The position numbers were made by a program, and so were the translations under genes. From positions 203,062 through 241,877 of the forward strand of contig DCXY01000002.1 in the NCBI GenBank assembly GCA_002329155.1: DNA of 38,816 bases. The letters are read 5' to 3'. The notes under the pieces were generated by a model that saw only the letters and a list, made by a program, of their open reading frames with translations, was not told the DNA's origin and made no database searches. This document shows, piece by piece, positions 1-7,388 of the stretch. Source of the stretch: Stenotrophomonas sp. UBA2124. Its GTDB lineage: Bacteria; Pseudomonadota; Gammaproteobacteria; Xanthomonadales; Xanthomonadaceae. How positions within the stretch are numbered: position 1 is the stretch's first letter; each line of letters opens with the position of its first letter.

Positions 1-595
1 TGGCCAGCTTGGTGTTGGACAGTTCGATCCACACCTTCTCGTCCTGCAGGCCCAGCAGGTCCACCTTGCCCACGTCGTTCACGCGTTGCAGTTGCAGCTG
101 GATGCGGTCGGCGTAGTCGCGCATCAGCGCGTAGTCGAAGCCCTTGCCGGTCAGCGCATAGATGTTGCCGAAGGTGTCACCGAACTCGTCGTTGAAGAAC
201 GGCCCCACCACTTCGGCGGGCAGCTGCGGGCGGATGTCGCCCACCTTCTTGCGGATCTGGTAGAACAGCTCGGGCACGTCCTTGGAGCGCATGGAGTCGC
301 GCGCCATGAAGATCACCTGCGATTCGCCGGGCCGCGAGTAGGACTGGATGAATTCGAACTGCCCGGTGTTCATCAGCGCCTTTTCCAGCGGCTCGGTCAG
401 CTGCCTGGACACCTGCTCGGCGGTGGCGCCCGGCCACATCGCCTGCACCACCATCGCGCGGAAGGTGAACGGCGGGTCCTCGGACTGGCCCAGGTGCTTG
501 TATGACCACGCACCGATGATGGCCATCGCGATCATCATGAACAGGACGAGCGGCCGGTTGCCCAGAGCCCATTCGGAGAGATTGAAGCGGCGCAC
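1..595 (-). CDS. RND multidrug efflux permease, N-terminal part (truncated by window edge)
   Basis: Inner-membrane proton-driven pump of the HAE1/AcrB-like RND superfamily. Only the first 198 residues are inside the window; the rest lies beyond base 1. The visible part starts with a GTG codon at 595 (MRRFNLSEWALGN...), has a first membrane helix (about residues 14-33, PLVLFMMIAMAIIGAW), then the family-typical SEDPPFTF stretch and the WPGAT..EV..Q.TEPLE segment at the start of the porter domain. The start codon lies 3 nt after the stop of the adaptor gene, so the two are translationally coupled in one operon. Regulation is probably by the divergent TetR gene. No outer-membrane partner lies in this operon; the tolC at 3320 is a candidate. 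The exact RND subgroup and drug range cannot be told from this fragment. Confidence 0.9.
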   Translation of the reverse strand, partial: MRRFNLSEWALGNRPLVLFMMIAMAIIGAWSYKHLGQSEDPPFTFRAMVVQAMWPGATAEQVSRQLTEPLEKALMNTGQFEFIQSYSRPGESQVIFMARDSMRSKDVPELFYQIRKKVGDIRPQLPAEVVGPFFNDEFGDTFGNIYALTGKGFDYALMRDYADRIQLQLQRVNDVGKVDLLGLQDEKVWIELSNTKLA

Positions 596-598
596 GCC

Positions 599-1729
599 TC
601 AGTCCTCCTTGTTGGCGGCGGTGGCCGGCGCAGGCGCCAGCACCGCACGGTTGCTGCGGTCCACCGCCTTCACCACCTGCCCTTCGCGCAGCAAGTGACC
701 ACCGGCGGCAACCACCCAGTCGTCGGGCTTGAGGCCCTGCAGCACGGGGACGTCATCGGCACCGTAAGCACCGAGCGTCACCGCACGCGCCTGCAGCGCA
801 CCGTTGGCCGGATTCACCACCCACACGCTGGCCTGCTGCGGCTGCTTGCCGGCCTGCACCGCCGCCAGCGGCACCCGCAGCTGGCCGTGGCTGCCGTGGC
901 CGATGAACACCCGTGCGCTCTGCCCCAGTTCAACCGCATCCAGTGCTTCGGCCGCCAGGCTCACGCGCGCGGCGTAGGTGCGTGCCTGCGGGTCGGCGGC
1001 GGCGGCGATCTCGCGGATGCTGCCGGGCAGCAGCTTGCCCTGCTGGTTCCACAGTTCCACCTGCACCGGCATGCCTACGCTGAAATCGCGGATGGCGCTT
1101 TCCGGCAAGGCAATCGCCACCTCGCGCGCACCATCGGCGGCGAGGGTGAAAATGGTCTGGCCTGCGGCAACCACCTGCCCGGCCTCGGCCTGGCGGGTGG
1201 CGATGAGGCCGTCATCGGGCGCACGCAGCTGCGCGTACCCGGCCTGGTTGCGGCTCACATCAAGATTGGCGCGCGCCGCATCGGCCTGCCCCTGCGCGGC
1301 CTTCAACGCGGCGGTCTGCGCATCCAGTGCCGAACGGCTGACCAGCTCCTGCGCGGCCAGCGCGGTATAGCGTTTGTGCTCGTCACGGGCGCGTACCAGG
1401 TCGGCCTCGGCCGCCGCGTACTGCGCCTGCGCTGCACGCGCCTGCAGCGCGTAGTCGGCCACGTCCAGCTCGGCCAGCACCTGCCCCTTCTTCACCCGCT
1501 GGCCGGCATCGACATGGCGCCGCAACAGGTTGCCGCCCACGCGGAACGACAGGGCTGCCTCCTCGCGCGCATGCACCTCACCGGGATACGCGGCCACCGC
1601 CGTGCCATCACTGCCGGAGGGGTGCACCACCAGCACGGGCAGCGGCTGTACGGGCGCGGTTTCGGGTTTGCCACATGCTGCGAGCAGGGCCAGCGCCAGG
1701 CCGCCGGCGATCCATCGGAAAGTGTTCAT
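599..1729 (-). CDS. RND efflux periplasmic adaptor (membrane fusion) lipoprotein
   Basis: 376 aa, HlyD/AcrA-type membrane fusion protein linking an RND pump to an outer-membrane channel. The N-terminus is a lipoprotein signal with lipobox LAAC (Cys19), so the mature protein should be lipid-anchored in the periplasm. Then follow a first lipoyl half (about 45-90, FRVGGNLLRRHVDAGQRVKKGQVLAELD), an Ala/Gln-rich alpha-hairpin (about 95-165), a second lipoyl half (about 168-195, LRAPDDGLIATRQAEAGQVV) and beta-barrel and membrane-proximal domains. It is the first gene of the operon with the permease 3 nt downstream. The ATG at 1729 is preceded by only a poor Shine-Dalgarno. The 106-nt gap to the divergent tetR holds the putative operators. 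Confidence 0.93.
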   Translation of the reverse strand: MNTFRWIAGGLALALLAACGKPETAPVQPLPVLVVHPSGSDGTAVAAYPGEVHAREEAALSFRVGGNLLRRHVDAGQRVKKGQVLAELDVADYALQARAAQAQYAAAEADLVRARDEHKRYTALAAQELVSRSALDAQTAALKAAQGQADAARANLDVSRNQAGYAQLRAPDDGLIATRQAEAGQVVAAGQTIFTLAADGAREVAIALPESAIRDFSVGMPVQVELWNQQGKLLPGSIREIAAAADPQARTYAARVSLAAEALDAVELGQSARVFIGHGSHGQLRVPLAAVQAGKQPQQASVWVVNPANGALQARAVTLGAYGADDVPVLQGLKPDDWVVAAGGHLLREGQVVKAVDRSNRAVLAPAPATAANKED

Positions 1730-1784
1730 GGGAGAGGTCGCGAATGCAGGGGAGAGGGAGCGGCCGGGTTATGCCGCCATTACT

Positions 1785-1829
1785 GAACGAGCCGGTATAG
1801 TATAAATATCGAACCAGCTGGTCTAGTAT
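1785..1829. promoter_or_regulatory. Tandem 19-bp boxes, putative TetR operators
   Basis: Two direct copies of a 19-bp sequence lie 26 bp apart in the gap between the adaptor gene and tetR: GAACGAGCCGGTATAGTAT at 1785-1803 and GAACCAGCTGGTCTAGTAT at 1811-1829 (16 of 19 identical). The second contains the perfect palindrome ACCAGCTGGT (1813-1822), which the first carries in imperfect form. Placement between divergent efflux and TetR genes is the usual setting for TetR self- and target-repression. The binding protein is inferred, not shown. Confidence 0.6.
1824..1829 (+). promoter_or_regulatory. Candidate -10 box of tetR, 6 nt before the ATG
   Basis: TAGTAT, four of six matches to TATAAT, is separated by exactly 6 nt from the tetR ATG at 1836, which would put transcription start at or next to the start codon. 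It lies inside the second putative operator, which fits autorepression. No convincing -35 was seen. Confidence 0.3.
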
Positions 1830-1835
1830 TACGCC

Positions 1836-2519
1836 ATGTCTGTAAAACACCCCGCCACTGCTGATGCCAAGGCTGCCCCGCGCAGCGCCGGCCCCGGTCG
1901 TCCCAAGGACCTTGGCAAGCGCGCGGCCATCCTGGACGCGGCCAAGGAAATGTTCATCGAGCTGGGCTTCAACGGCGTCAGCATGGATGGCATCGCCGCC
2001 CGTGCCGGCGTGTCCAAGCTCACCGTATACAGCCATTTCGGTGACAAGGAGACCCTGTTCACCGAGGCGATCCAGGCCAAGTGCGTGGAAATGATGCCCG
2101 ATGAGCTGTTCGTCACCGACAACGACGGTCCGCTGCGCGACCAGCTGCTGGGCATCGGCCATGCGTTCTTCGCCCTGATCAGCTCCGACGCCGCCCTGGC
2201 CACCCAGCGCATGATGATGACCCCGGACACCGACGACCGGATCCGCCAGATGTTCTGGCTGGCCGGCCCGGCACGTACCGAGGCGGCGCTGTCCGACTTT
2301 CTGGCCGCCCGCGTGACCCGTGGCGAACTGTCCGTGCCCGATACGCTGCTGGCCGCCCGCCAGTTCTTCTGCCTGATCAAGGGCGAGGTGCACCTTCACA
2401 TGATGTGCGGTCTGTGCCGCGCGCCCGGCAAGCTGGACACCGCCGCGCATGTGGTGGCCAGCGTGGATTTCTTCCTGCGTGCCTGCCAGCCGCACCCGGG
2501 AGGCCAGGCTGCAAGCTGA
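1836..2519 (+). CDS. TetR/AcrR-family transcriptional regulator
   Basis: 227 aa. An N-terminal TetR DNA-binding domain covers about residues 26-75: AILDAAKEMFIELGFNGVSM, then the helix-turn-helix DGIAARAGVSKLTVYSHFGDK. An all-helical ligand-binding and dimer domain follows (AcrR-like C-terminal type), with a short basic, Pro-rich N-terminal tail. It is divergent from the RND adaptor/permease operon and is most likely its local repressor, released by a drug-like ligand; the ligand is unknown. No Shine-Dalgarno precedes the ATG, consistent with a possible leaderless message. A later start is unlikely because the helix-turn-helix needs the residues from about 25 on. Confidence 0.92.
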   Translation: MSVKHPATADAKAAPRSAGPGRPKDLGKRAAILDAAKEMFIELGFNGVSMDGIAARAGVSKLTVYSHFGDKETLFTEAIQAKCVEMMPDELFVTDNDGPLRDQLLGIGHAFFALISSDAALATQRMMMTPDTDDRIRQMFWLAGPARTEAALSDFLAARVTRGELSVPDTLLAARQFFCLIKGEVHLHMMCGLCRAPGKLDTAAHVVASVDFFLRACQPHPGGQAAS

Positions 2520-2610
2520 ATGGAACCGGAGGTCCGAGTGACTTCCGGCACTGCGGCACCCGGCGCGGCCACGGCGATGCTTCAACCGTACCCGCCGCGC
2601 GCCTAACCGG

Positions 2611-2616
2611 TAAAAT
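2611..2616 (+). promoter_or_regulatory. Candidate -10 box upstream of pcm
   Basis: TAAAAT in the context CCGGTAAAATGGCC, five of six matches to the sigma-70 -10 consensus, 35 nt before the chosen pcm start. No clear -35 is visible at 17 bp spacing. Confidence 0.35.
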
Positions 2617-2651
2617 GGCCGGCCCCTTGCGCCGGAATGACGAGCTTTCCA

Positions 2652-3299
2652 ATGACGATCAATTACTCACACGCCCGCGAATTGATGGTTGAACAGCAGA
2701 TCCGTCCCTGGGACGTGCTGGACATCCGCGTGCTGGACGTGCTGGCGCGGCTGCCGCGCGAGGCCTTCGTGGCCGAATCGCACCGTGCCCTTGCCTATGC
2801 CGACATCGAGCTGCCGCTGGGCCATGGCCAGAAGATGATGAAGCCGGTCGTCGAAGGCCGCACCCTGCAGGCGCTGGACCTTCAGCCCAGCGACGAAGTG
2901 CTGGAAATCGGCACCGGCAGCGGCTTCCTGAGCGCCTGCCTGGGCGAGCTGGCCCGTGAAGTGCTGAGCCTGGAAATCCAGCCGGAACTGGCTGAGCGCG
3001 CCCGCCAGAACCTGGACGCCGCCAAGCTGGGCAGCAACGTGCGCATTGAAACCGCCGATGCCCTGAACTGGAGCAGCGAGCGCCAGTTCGACGCCATCTG
3101 CATCACCGGTGCTGTAGAAACGGTGCCGACGCATCTGCTCAAGCTGTTGCGCCAGGGCGGCCGCCTGTTCGTCATCAAGGGCGTGTCCCCGGTTATGGAA
3201 GCCGTGCTGATCAAGGCCGACGGCAGCACCGAGTCGCTGTTTGAAACCGATATCGACTACCTGCAGGGCGCTGCGCCCGCACCGCAATTCCAACTCTGA
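2652..3299 (+). CDS. pcm: Protein-L-isoaspartate O-methyltransferase family protein
   Basis: 215 aa from the ATG at 2652; an in-frame ATG at 2637 would add five residues, and neither has a strong ribosome site (a GAG lies 7 nt before 2652). The family methylates isoaspartyl residues with S-adenosylmethionine to repair aged proteins. Visible features are the family-typical N-terminal MVEQQIRPWDVLD, the LPREAFV and GHGQKMMKP segments that form the substrate side, and SAM motif I VLEIGTGSG (about 83-91). It is slightly shorter than classical Pcm and belongs to the proteobacterial branch that sits next to tolC, so repair activity on isoaspartate is inferred. tolC begins 20 nt downstream, suggesting one transcript. 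Confidence 0.87.
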   Translation: MTINYSHARELMVEQQIRPWDVLDIRVLDVLARLPREAFVAESHRALAYADIELPLGHGQKMMKPVVEGRTLQALDLQPSDEVLEIGTGSGFLSACLGELAREVLSLEIQPELAERARQNLDAAKLGSNVRIETADALNWSSERQFDAICITGAVETVPTHLLKLLRQGGRLFVIKGVSPVMEAVLIKADGSTESLFETDIDYLQGAAPAPQFQL

Positions 3300-3319
3300 A
3301 ACCTTCCAAGGAAGCCGCA

Positions 3320-4681
3320 ATGATTCGCCGATCCCTCACCCTTGCGCTGGCAGTGGCCCTGGCCCCGTTCACCACCCACGCCGCCGACCTGTTGCAGGTC
3401 TACGAAATGGCCCGCAACGGTGACCCGCAGCTGGCATCGGCCGAATCCAACCGGCTTTACACCCAGGAAGGCCAGGTGCAGGCACGCGCCGCACTGTTGC
3501 CGCAGATCAACGGCGAGGCATCGCTGAGCCGCTCCCATAGCAAGTTCGACGGCAGCGGCTCCGGCAGCGTCACCACCAAGAGCCGCAACTACGGCATCAA
3601 CGGCAGCCAGACGCTGTTCAACTGGAGCCAGTTCGCCGACCTGCGCGCCCAGCGCGATGTCAGCAAGGCCGCCGACTTCACGCTGGAATCGGCCAATGAC
3701 GAGTTGGTCGTGCGCACCGCCACCACCTACTTCAACGTGCTGGTGGCCATCGAATCGCTCAATGCCGCCGAGACCAACGAAGCGGCATCGAAGAAGCAGT
3801 TCGACTACGCCGACAAGCGCCTGGAAGTGGGCCTGGCCCCGATCACCGACGTGCACGAAGCACGCGCCCAGTACGACCAGGCGCGCGCCAACACCATCCT
3901 GGCCCGCAATGCGCTGGAAGACGCCTACCAGGCGCTGACCGAACTCACCGGCCAGCCGGTGCGCGCCGTGCGCGGCCTGCCGGTGGATTTCCGCCCGGAA
4001 CTGCCGGCCAACCGTGCCAACGTCGATCAGCTGGTCACCGAAGCGGTGAGCCGCAACCCGGCGCTGCGCGCGCAGGAGCTGAACGTCAGTGCCGCTGAAT
4101 CCAGCGTCTCGGCTGCACGCGGCGCGCACTATCCCACCCTGTCGCTGGGCGGCAACTGGGGCAAGAGCGCACGCTGGGGCGACAACACCGGCAGTGGTTC
4201 GCAGACGCCGGACGCCACCACCAATTCGATCGGCCTGACCCTGAGCGTGCCGATCTTCTCCGGCGGCGCCACCCAGTCGCGCGTACGCCAGGCACTGGCC
4301 CAGCGTGACATGGCGCAGGACGGTTTCGAGCAGCAGAAGCGCGCCCTGGACCGCAACACCCGCAATGCCTACCAGACTCTGGTCGCCGGCATCAGTGAAG
4401 TGGAAGCGCGCCGCCTGGCGGTGGTCTCGGCACAGAGCGCGTACGACGCCTCGCAGGTTGGCCTGGAAGTAGGTACCCGCACCGTGCTGGACGTGGTGCA
4501 GAACCAGCGCACCCTGTTCCAGGCGCAGCTGGACTACGCCCAGTCGCGCTACAACTTCCTGCTGGCCCGCCTGCAGCTGAGCCAGGCCGTGGGTGATCTG
4601 GAAATCGCTGAAGTGCAGGACATCAACCGCCTGCTGACCCAGGACGCCAGCGCCAAGCTGCAGGCCACCAACACGCAGTAA
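3320..4681 (+). CDS. tolC: TolC-family outer membrane efflux channel
   Basis: 453 aa with a Sec signal peptide (MIRRSLTLALAVALAPFTTHA, cut near residue 21). Two outer-membrane-efflux-protein repeats follow, about 23-215 and 225-430, each giving two helices and two beta strands of the trimeric channel-tunnel. Typical stretches are LLQVYEMARNGDPQL at the start of the mature protein and LTLSVPIFSGGATQSRVRQA in the second repeat. It exports drugs and proteins when docked to RND or ABC adaptors, so it could serve both the RND pump at 1-1729 and the HlyD/ABC cassette at 10100-13498. A good ribosome site (AAGGAAG) lies 7-8 nt before the ATG. It follows pcm by 20 nt and ends at a strong terminator. 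Confidence 0.95.
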   Translation: MIRRSLTLALAVALAPFTTHAADLLQVYEMARNGDPQLASAESNRLYTQEGQVQARAALLPQINGEASLSRSHSKFDGSGSGSVTTKSRNYGINGSQTLFNWSQFADLRAQRDVSKAADFTLESANDELVVRTATTYFNVLVAIESLNAAETNEAASKKQFDYADKRLEVGLAPITDVHEARAQYDQARANTILARNALEDAYQALTELTGQPVRAVRGLPVDFRPELPANRANVDQLVTEAVSRNPALRAQELNVSAAESSVSAARGAHYPTLSLGGNWGKSARWGDNTGSGSQTPDATTNSIGLTLSVPIFSGGATQSRVRQALAQRDMAQDGFEQQKRALDRNTRNAYQTLVAGISEVEARRLAVVSAQSAYDASQVGLEVGTRTVLDVVQNQRTLFQAQLDYAQSRYNFLLARLQLSQAVGDLEIAEVQDINRLLTQDASAKLQATNTQ

Positions 4682-4699
4682 GCAGGTACTGACGGCAAC

Positions 4700-4732
4700 A
4701 TGAAAAAAGCGGGCAATGCCCGCTTTTTTCAT
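4700..4732. terminator. Bidirectional rho-independent terminator between tolC and waaA
   Basis: A perfect 15-bp inverted repeat with a 3-nt AAT loop. The core GCGGGC/GCCCGC is flanked by six A on the left and six T on the right, so it works for tolC (+) and for waaA (-), whose coding ends converge here. Confidence 0.92.
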
Positions 4733-4771
4733 GCCCGTATTCTGCCCGGTGAAAGCGGCCGTGTGTGCGAC

Positions 4772-6067
4772 TCAGTTGGGTGCCGGCAACTGTGGCGTGA
4801 CCAGCTCAATCGTCCGTTCCAACGCACCGCGCCCATTGGCTACCAAGGCGCGCCCCGCCTCCACCATCTGCTCACGCGCCTGCGCGTCGTCCAGCAGTTC
4901 CAGCACTGCATCGCCCACCGCGTCGGCATCAGCACAGATGCGAAGCGCGCCGGCCTCGTCCATGCGGCGGGAAATCTCCGCGAAGTTGTGCAGGTGTGGG
5001 CCCGTGATGGTAGGCGTGCCCATCGCTGCGGGCTCCAGCAGGTTGTGGCCGCCGATGGCCTGCAGGCTGCCGCCGACAAAGGCCACCTGTGCGCAGGCAA
5101 AGAACGCCATCAGTTCGCCCAGCGTGTTGAGCACGAATACCTGCGTATCGGCCTGCGGCCACTGCTGCGCACTGCGCGTGGCCACCCGCCAGCACTGCTC
5201 GCGGGCGATGGCCTCGACCCTGCCGAATCGCTCAGGGTGACGCGGCGCCCACAGCAGCAGCGCATCCGGATGCCGCTCAAGCACGCGCGTGTGGATATTC
5301 ACCACCGCCTGCTCTTCACCTTCATGCGTGCTGGCCGCGATCCATACCGGGCGACCGGTGGGCACATGCTGGCGGAATCCTTGCAGGACCGGCGCAGGGT
5401 CCGGCGGATGGATGTCGAACTTCAGGTTGCCCAGCGCCACCACCTGCTCCTGACGTGCACCGAGTTCGACGAAGCGCGCCGCGTCATCGCGCGACTGCGC
5501 GGCAACGCAGGTCACCGTGCGCAGCGCGCGGCCGACCAGTGCCTTGAGCATGCGGTAGCCCTTCAACGAACGTGCGGAAAGGCGCGCGTTGAGGATGTAC
5601 ACCGGAATGCCACGGTCGCGGCAACCGAACAGCATGTTCGGCCACAACTCGGTTTCGAGGATCAGCGCGAGACTGGGACGGAAATGCCCGAGAAAACGGC
5701 TGACGCTGCCGGGCACGTCATAGGGCAGATAGACATGGTCCACCGCGTCACCCCATATCGCGCGCACGCGCTGCGAACCGGTGGGGGTGATGGTGGTGAT
5801 GATCCAGCGGATGTCCGGGCGCTGCGCGCGCAGCGCGTTGACCACCGGTGCGGCGGCGTTGACCTCGCCCACCGACACCGCGTGCAGCCACACACGCGGC
5901 TGCCCGCCACTTTCCGGGTAGGACGCATAGCGTTCGTCCCAGCGCTTGAAATATTCACGCACACGGAACCCACGCCATACTAGGTGGTACACGGTGAACG
6001 GCAGCAGCAGGTACAGCGCCGCCGAATACAGGCCACGCAGCAGAAGTTCGACAGGATCCTTGCGCAT
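4772..6067 (-). CDS. waaA: 3-deoxy-D-manno-octulosonic acid (Kdo) transferase
   Basis: 431 aa. WaaA (KdtA) transfers Kdo from CMP-Kdo to lipid IVA, starting the LPS inner core on the cytoplasmic face of the inner membrane. The N-terminus has the usual membrane anchor (LYSAALYLLLPFTVYHLVWRG). Next come the Glycos_transf_N hallmarks WLHAVSVGEVNAA and LILETELWPN (catalytic Glu in SVGE) and the C-terminal GT-B half with FVGGSLQAIGGHNLLEPAAMGTP. The start at 6067 (MRKDPVELLL) was chosen because the open frame upstream lacks family similarity and runs through non-coding repeat DNA. The adjacent lpxL is divergent; the two act in consecutive steps of Kdo2-lipid A synthesis. Confidence 0.95.
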   Translation of the reverse strand: MRKDPVELLLRGLYSAALYLLLPFTVYHLVWRGFRVREYFKRWDERYASYPESGGQPRVWLHAVSVGEVNAAAPVVNALRAQRPDIRWIITTITPTGSQRVRAIWGDAVDHVYLPYDVPGSVSRFLGHFRPSLALILETELWPNMLFGCRDRGIPVYILNARLSARSLKGYRMLKALVGRALRTVTCVAAQSRDDAARFVELGARQEQVVALGNLKFDIHPPDPAPVLQGFRQHVPTGRPVWIAASTHEGEEQAVVNIHTRVLERHPDALLLWAPRHPERFGRVEAIAREQCWRVATRSAQQWPQADTQVFVLNTLGELMAFFACAQVAFVGGSLQAIGGHNLLEPAAMGTPTITGPHLHNFAEISRRMDEAGALRICADADAVGDAVLELLDDAQAREQMVEAGRALVANGRGALERTIELVTPQLPAPN

Positions 6068-6073
6068 CGGCGA

Positions 6074-6079
6074 AGGATA
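6074..6079 (-). promoter_or_regulatory. Candidate -10 box of waaA, 6 nt before the ATG
   Basis: On the minus strand TATCCT (four of six to consensus) is followed by exactly 6 nt and then the waaA ATG. The spacing matches the boxes at lpxL, rsgA and tetR. It is weak on its own. Confidence 0.25.
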
Positions 6080-6177
6080 CGGGAAGTCGGCTGGTGGGAG
6101 TGAGGATGTGGCGCGGTGATGGTGGCGGTTGTTGGCGTGGTAACAGGAGCAAAGGCGAGGCAGAAGCAAAGTCAAAG

Positions 6178-6358
6178 GCACCCCTCCTCGGTCCTCCCCT
6201 GCGCTGCGCGCAAGGGAGGAGTTGGATCACGCGAGTTCGTACTGGGCTGCGCAGGCCCATGTCCCCCAGCTCTTCGCGGAAATGCCATCGCTCGTCCCAA
6301 CCTCAATCACACACCTCCTCCCTTGCGCATAGCGCAGGGGAGGACCGAGGAGGGGTGC
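6178..6358. repeat. Pair of 44-bp inverted repeats in the waaA-lpxL gap
   Basis: The gene-free stretch 6068-6433 contains two 44-bp arms, 6178-6221 and 6315-6358, that are reverse complements at 42 of 44 positions and are separated by 93 bp. Each arm is itself an imperfect hairpin (CCTCCCCTGCGC against GCGCAAGGGAGG). This is the structure of a head-to-head REP-like pair. The spacer has no obvious gene. The rest of the gap holds pyrimidine-rich DNA (repeats of GCTCCTG) and the lpxL -10 box. Confidence 0.75.
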
Positions 6359-6421
6359 TCCTGCTCCTGTTCCTGCTCCACAGACGCAACACCCGACGCC
6401 TCCCCCTTCACCCCCATCGCT

Positions 6422-6427
6422 TAGAAT
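6422..6427 (+). promoter_or_regulatory. Candidate -10 box of lpxL, probably leaderless
   Basis: TAGAAT (five of six to consensus) followed by TGGCCC and then the ATG at 6434. Transcription normally begins about 7 nt after the -10 box, which here is the A of the start codon. No Shine-Dalgarno is present. No -35 was recognised. Confidence 0.5.
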
Positions 6428-6433
6428 TGGCCC

Positions 6434-7354
6434 ATGTCCGATTCGCCCACCACTGCTGCCCGGCCCTCCCTGCTGCAACCCAGGCATTGGCCAACTTTCG
6501 CCTGGCTGGGTATCGCGATGCTGGCCGCGCGCCTGCCGTGGACGCTGCAGCGTGCGTTGGGCCGCGGACTCGGATGGCTGGCGATGCATCTGGCGCGCAG
6601 CCGTCGCCGTGCCGCCGAGGTCAATCTGAAGCTGTGCTTTCCCGAGCAGGACGAGGCATGGCGCAAGCGCCTGCTGCGCGACAGCTTCGACGCGTTGGGC
6701 GTGGGCGTGTTCGAGTTCGCCCGCGCCTGGTGGGGCAGCATCGAGCCCATCCGCCCCAAGGCCGAGATCGAGGGGCTGGAACACCTGCGCGCCCTGCAGG
6801 CCGAAGGCCGTGGCGTGCTGATGGTCTCCGGCCACTTCATGACACTGGAGATGTGCGGGCGCCTGCTGTGCGACCACGTTCCGCTGGCGGGCATGTACCG
6901 CCGCTACCGCAACCCGGTGATGGAATGGGCGGTCAAGCAGGGCCGCCTGCACTATGCCTGCGCCATGTTCGCCAACGAGGACATCCGAGCCACGGTGCGC
7001 CACCTGAAGAAGGGCGGCTTCCTGTGGTACGCGCCCGACCAGGACATGCGTGGCAAGGATTCGGTGTTCGTGCCGTTCTTCGGCATGCCCGCCTCCACCA
7101 TCACCGCCACCCACCAGTTCGCGCGCATGACCGGTTGCGCGGTGGTGCCGTTCTTCCATCGCCGCGTCGGCGGCCGCTATGTGCTGAAGATTGCACCGCC
7201 GCTGCCGGACTTCCCCACCGACGATGCGGTGAAGGACACCGCTCAGGTCAATGCCGCCATCGAACAGATGGTGCGCGAGGCACCCGCGCAGTATCTATGG
7301 ATCCACCGCCGTTTCAAGCGCCAGCCCGAAGGCCGCAGCACGTTCTATTCCTGA
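6434..7354 (+). CDS. lpxL: LpxL/HtrB-family Kdo2-lipid A acyltransferase
   Basis: 306 aa, lysophospholipid acyltransferase superfamily. It adds a secondary acyl chain to Kdo2-lipid IVA at the inner membrane using acyl-ACP. The catalytic H-x4-E motif is visible as SGHFMTLE (His134, Glu139), followed by GMYRRYRNPVME, the conserved YAPDQDMRGKDSVFVPFFG loop and the late WIHRRFKRQPEG that ends most LpxL proteins. One N-terminal hydrophobic segment (about 20-37) anchors it. It is divergent from waaA, whose product makes its acceptor. Which acyl chain is used cannot be read from the sequence, so the LpxL versus LpxM choice is provisional. Confidence 0.92.
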   Translation: MSDSPTTAARPSLLQPRHWPTFAWLGIAMLAARLPWTLQRALGRGLGWLAMHLARSRRRAAEVNLKLCFPEQDEAWRKRLLRDSFDALGVGVFEFARAWWGSIEPIRPKAEIEGLEHLRALQAEGRGVLMVSGHFMTLEMCGRLLCDHVPLAGMYRRYRNPVMEWAVKQGRLHYACAMFANEDIRATVRHLKKGGFLWYAPDQDMRGKDSVFVPFFGMPASTITATHQFARMTGCAVVPFFHRRVGGRYVLKIAPPLPDFPTDDAVKDTAQVNAAIEQMVREAPAQYLWIHRRFKRQPEGRSTFYS

Positions 7355-7388
7355 GTCACGCTAGTGACGCCGCTGCGCTGCAGTTGCA

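Noticed and set aside
3257..4732. A 491-codon open frame antisense to tolC
   Set aside because: It shows the same GC-driven shadow pattern, while tolC has a signal peptide, ribosome site and terminator.
7355..7368. GTCAC-GCTA-GTGAC hairpin between lpxL and the O-antigen ligase-like gene
   Set aside because: The stem is only 5 bp, with no T-run, so it is too weak to call a terminator.
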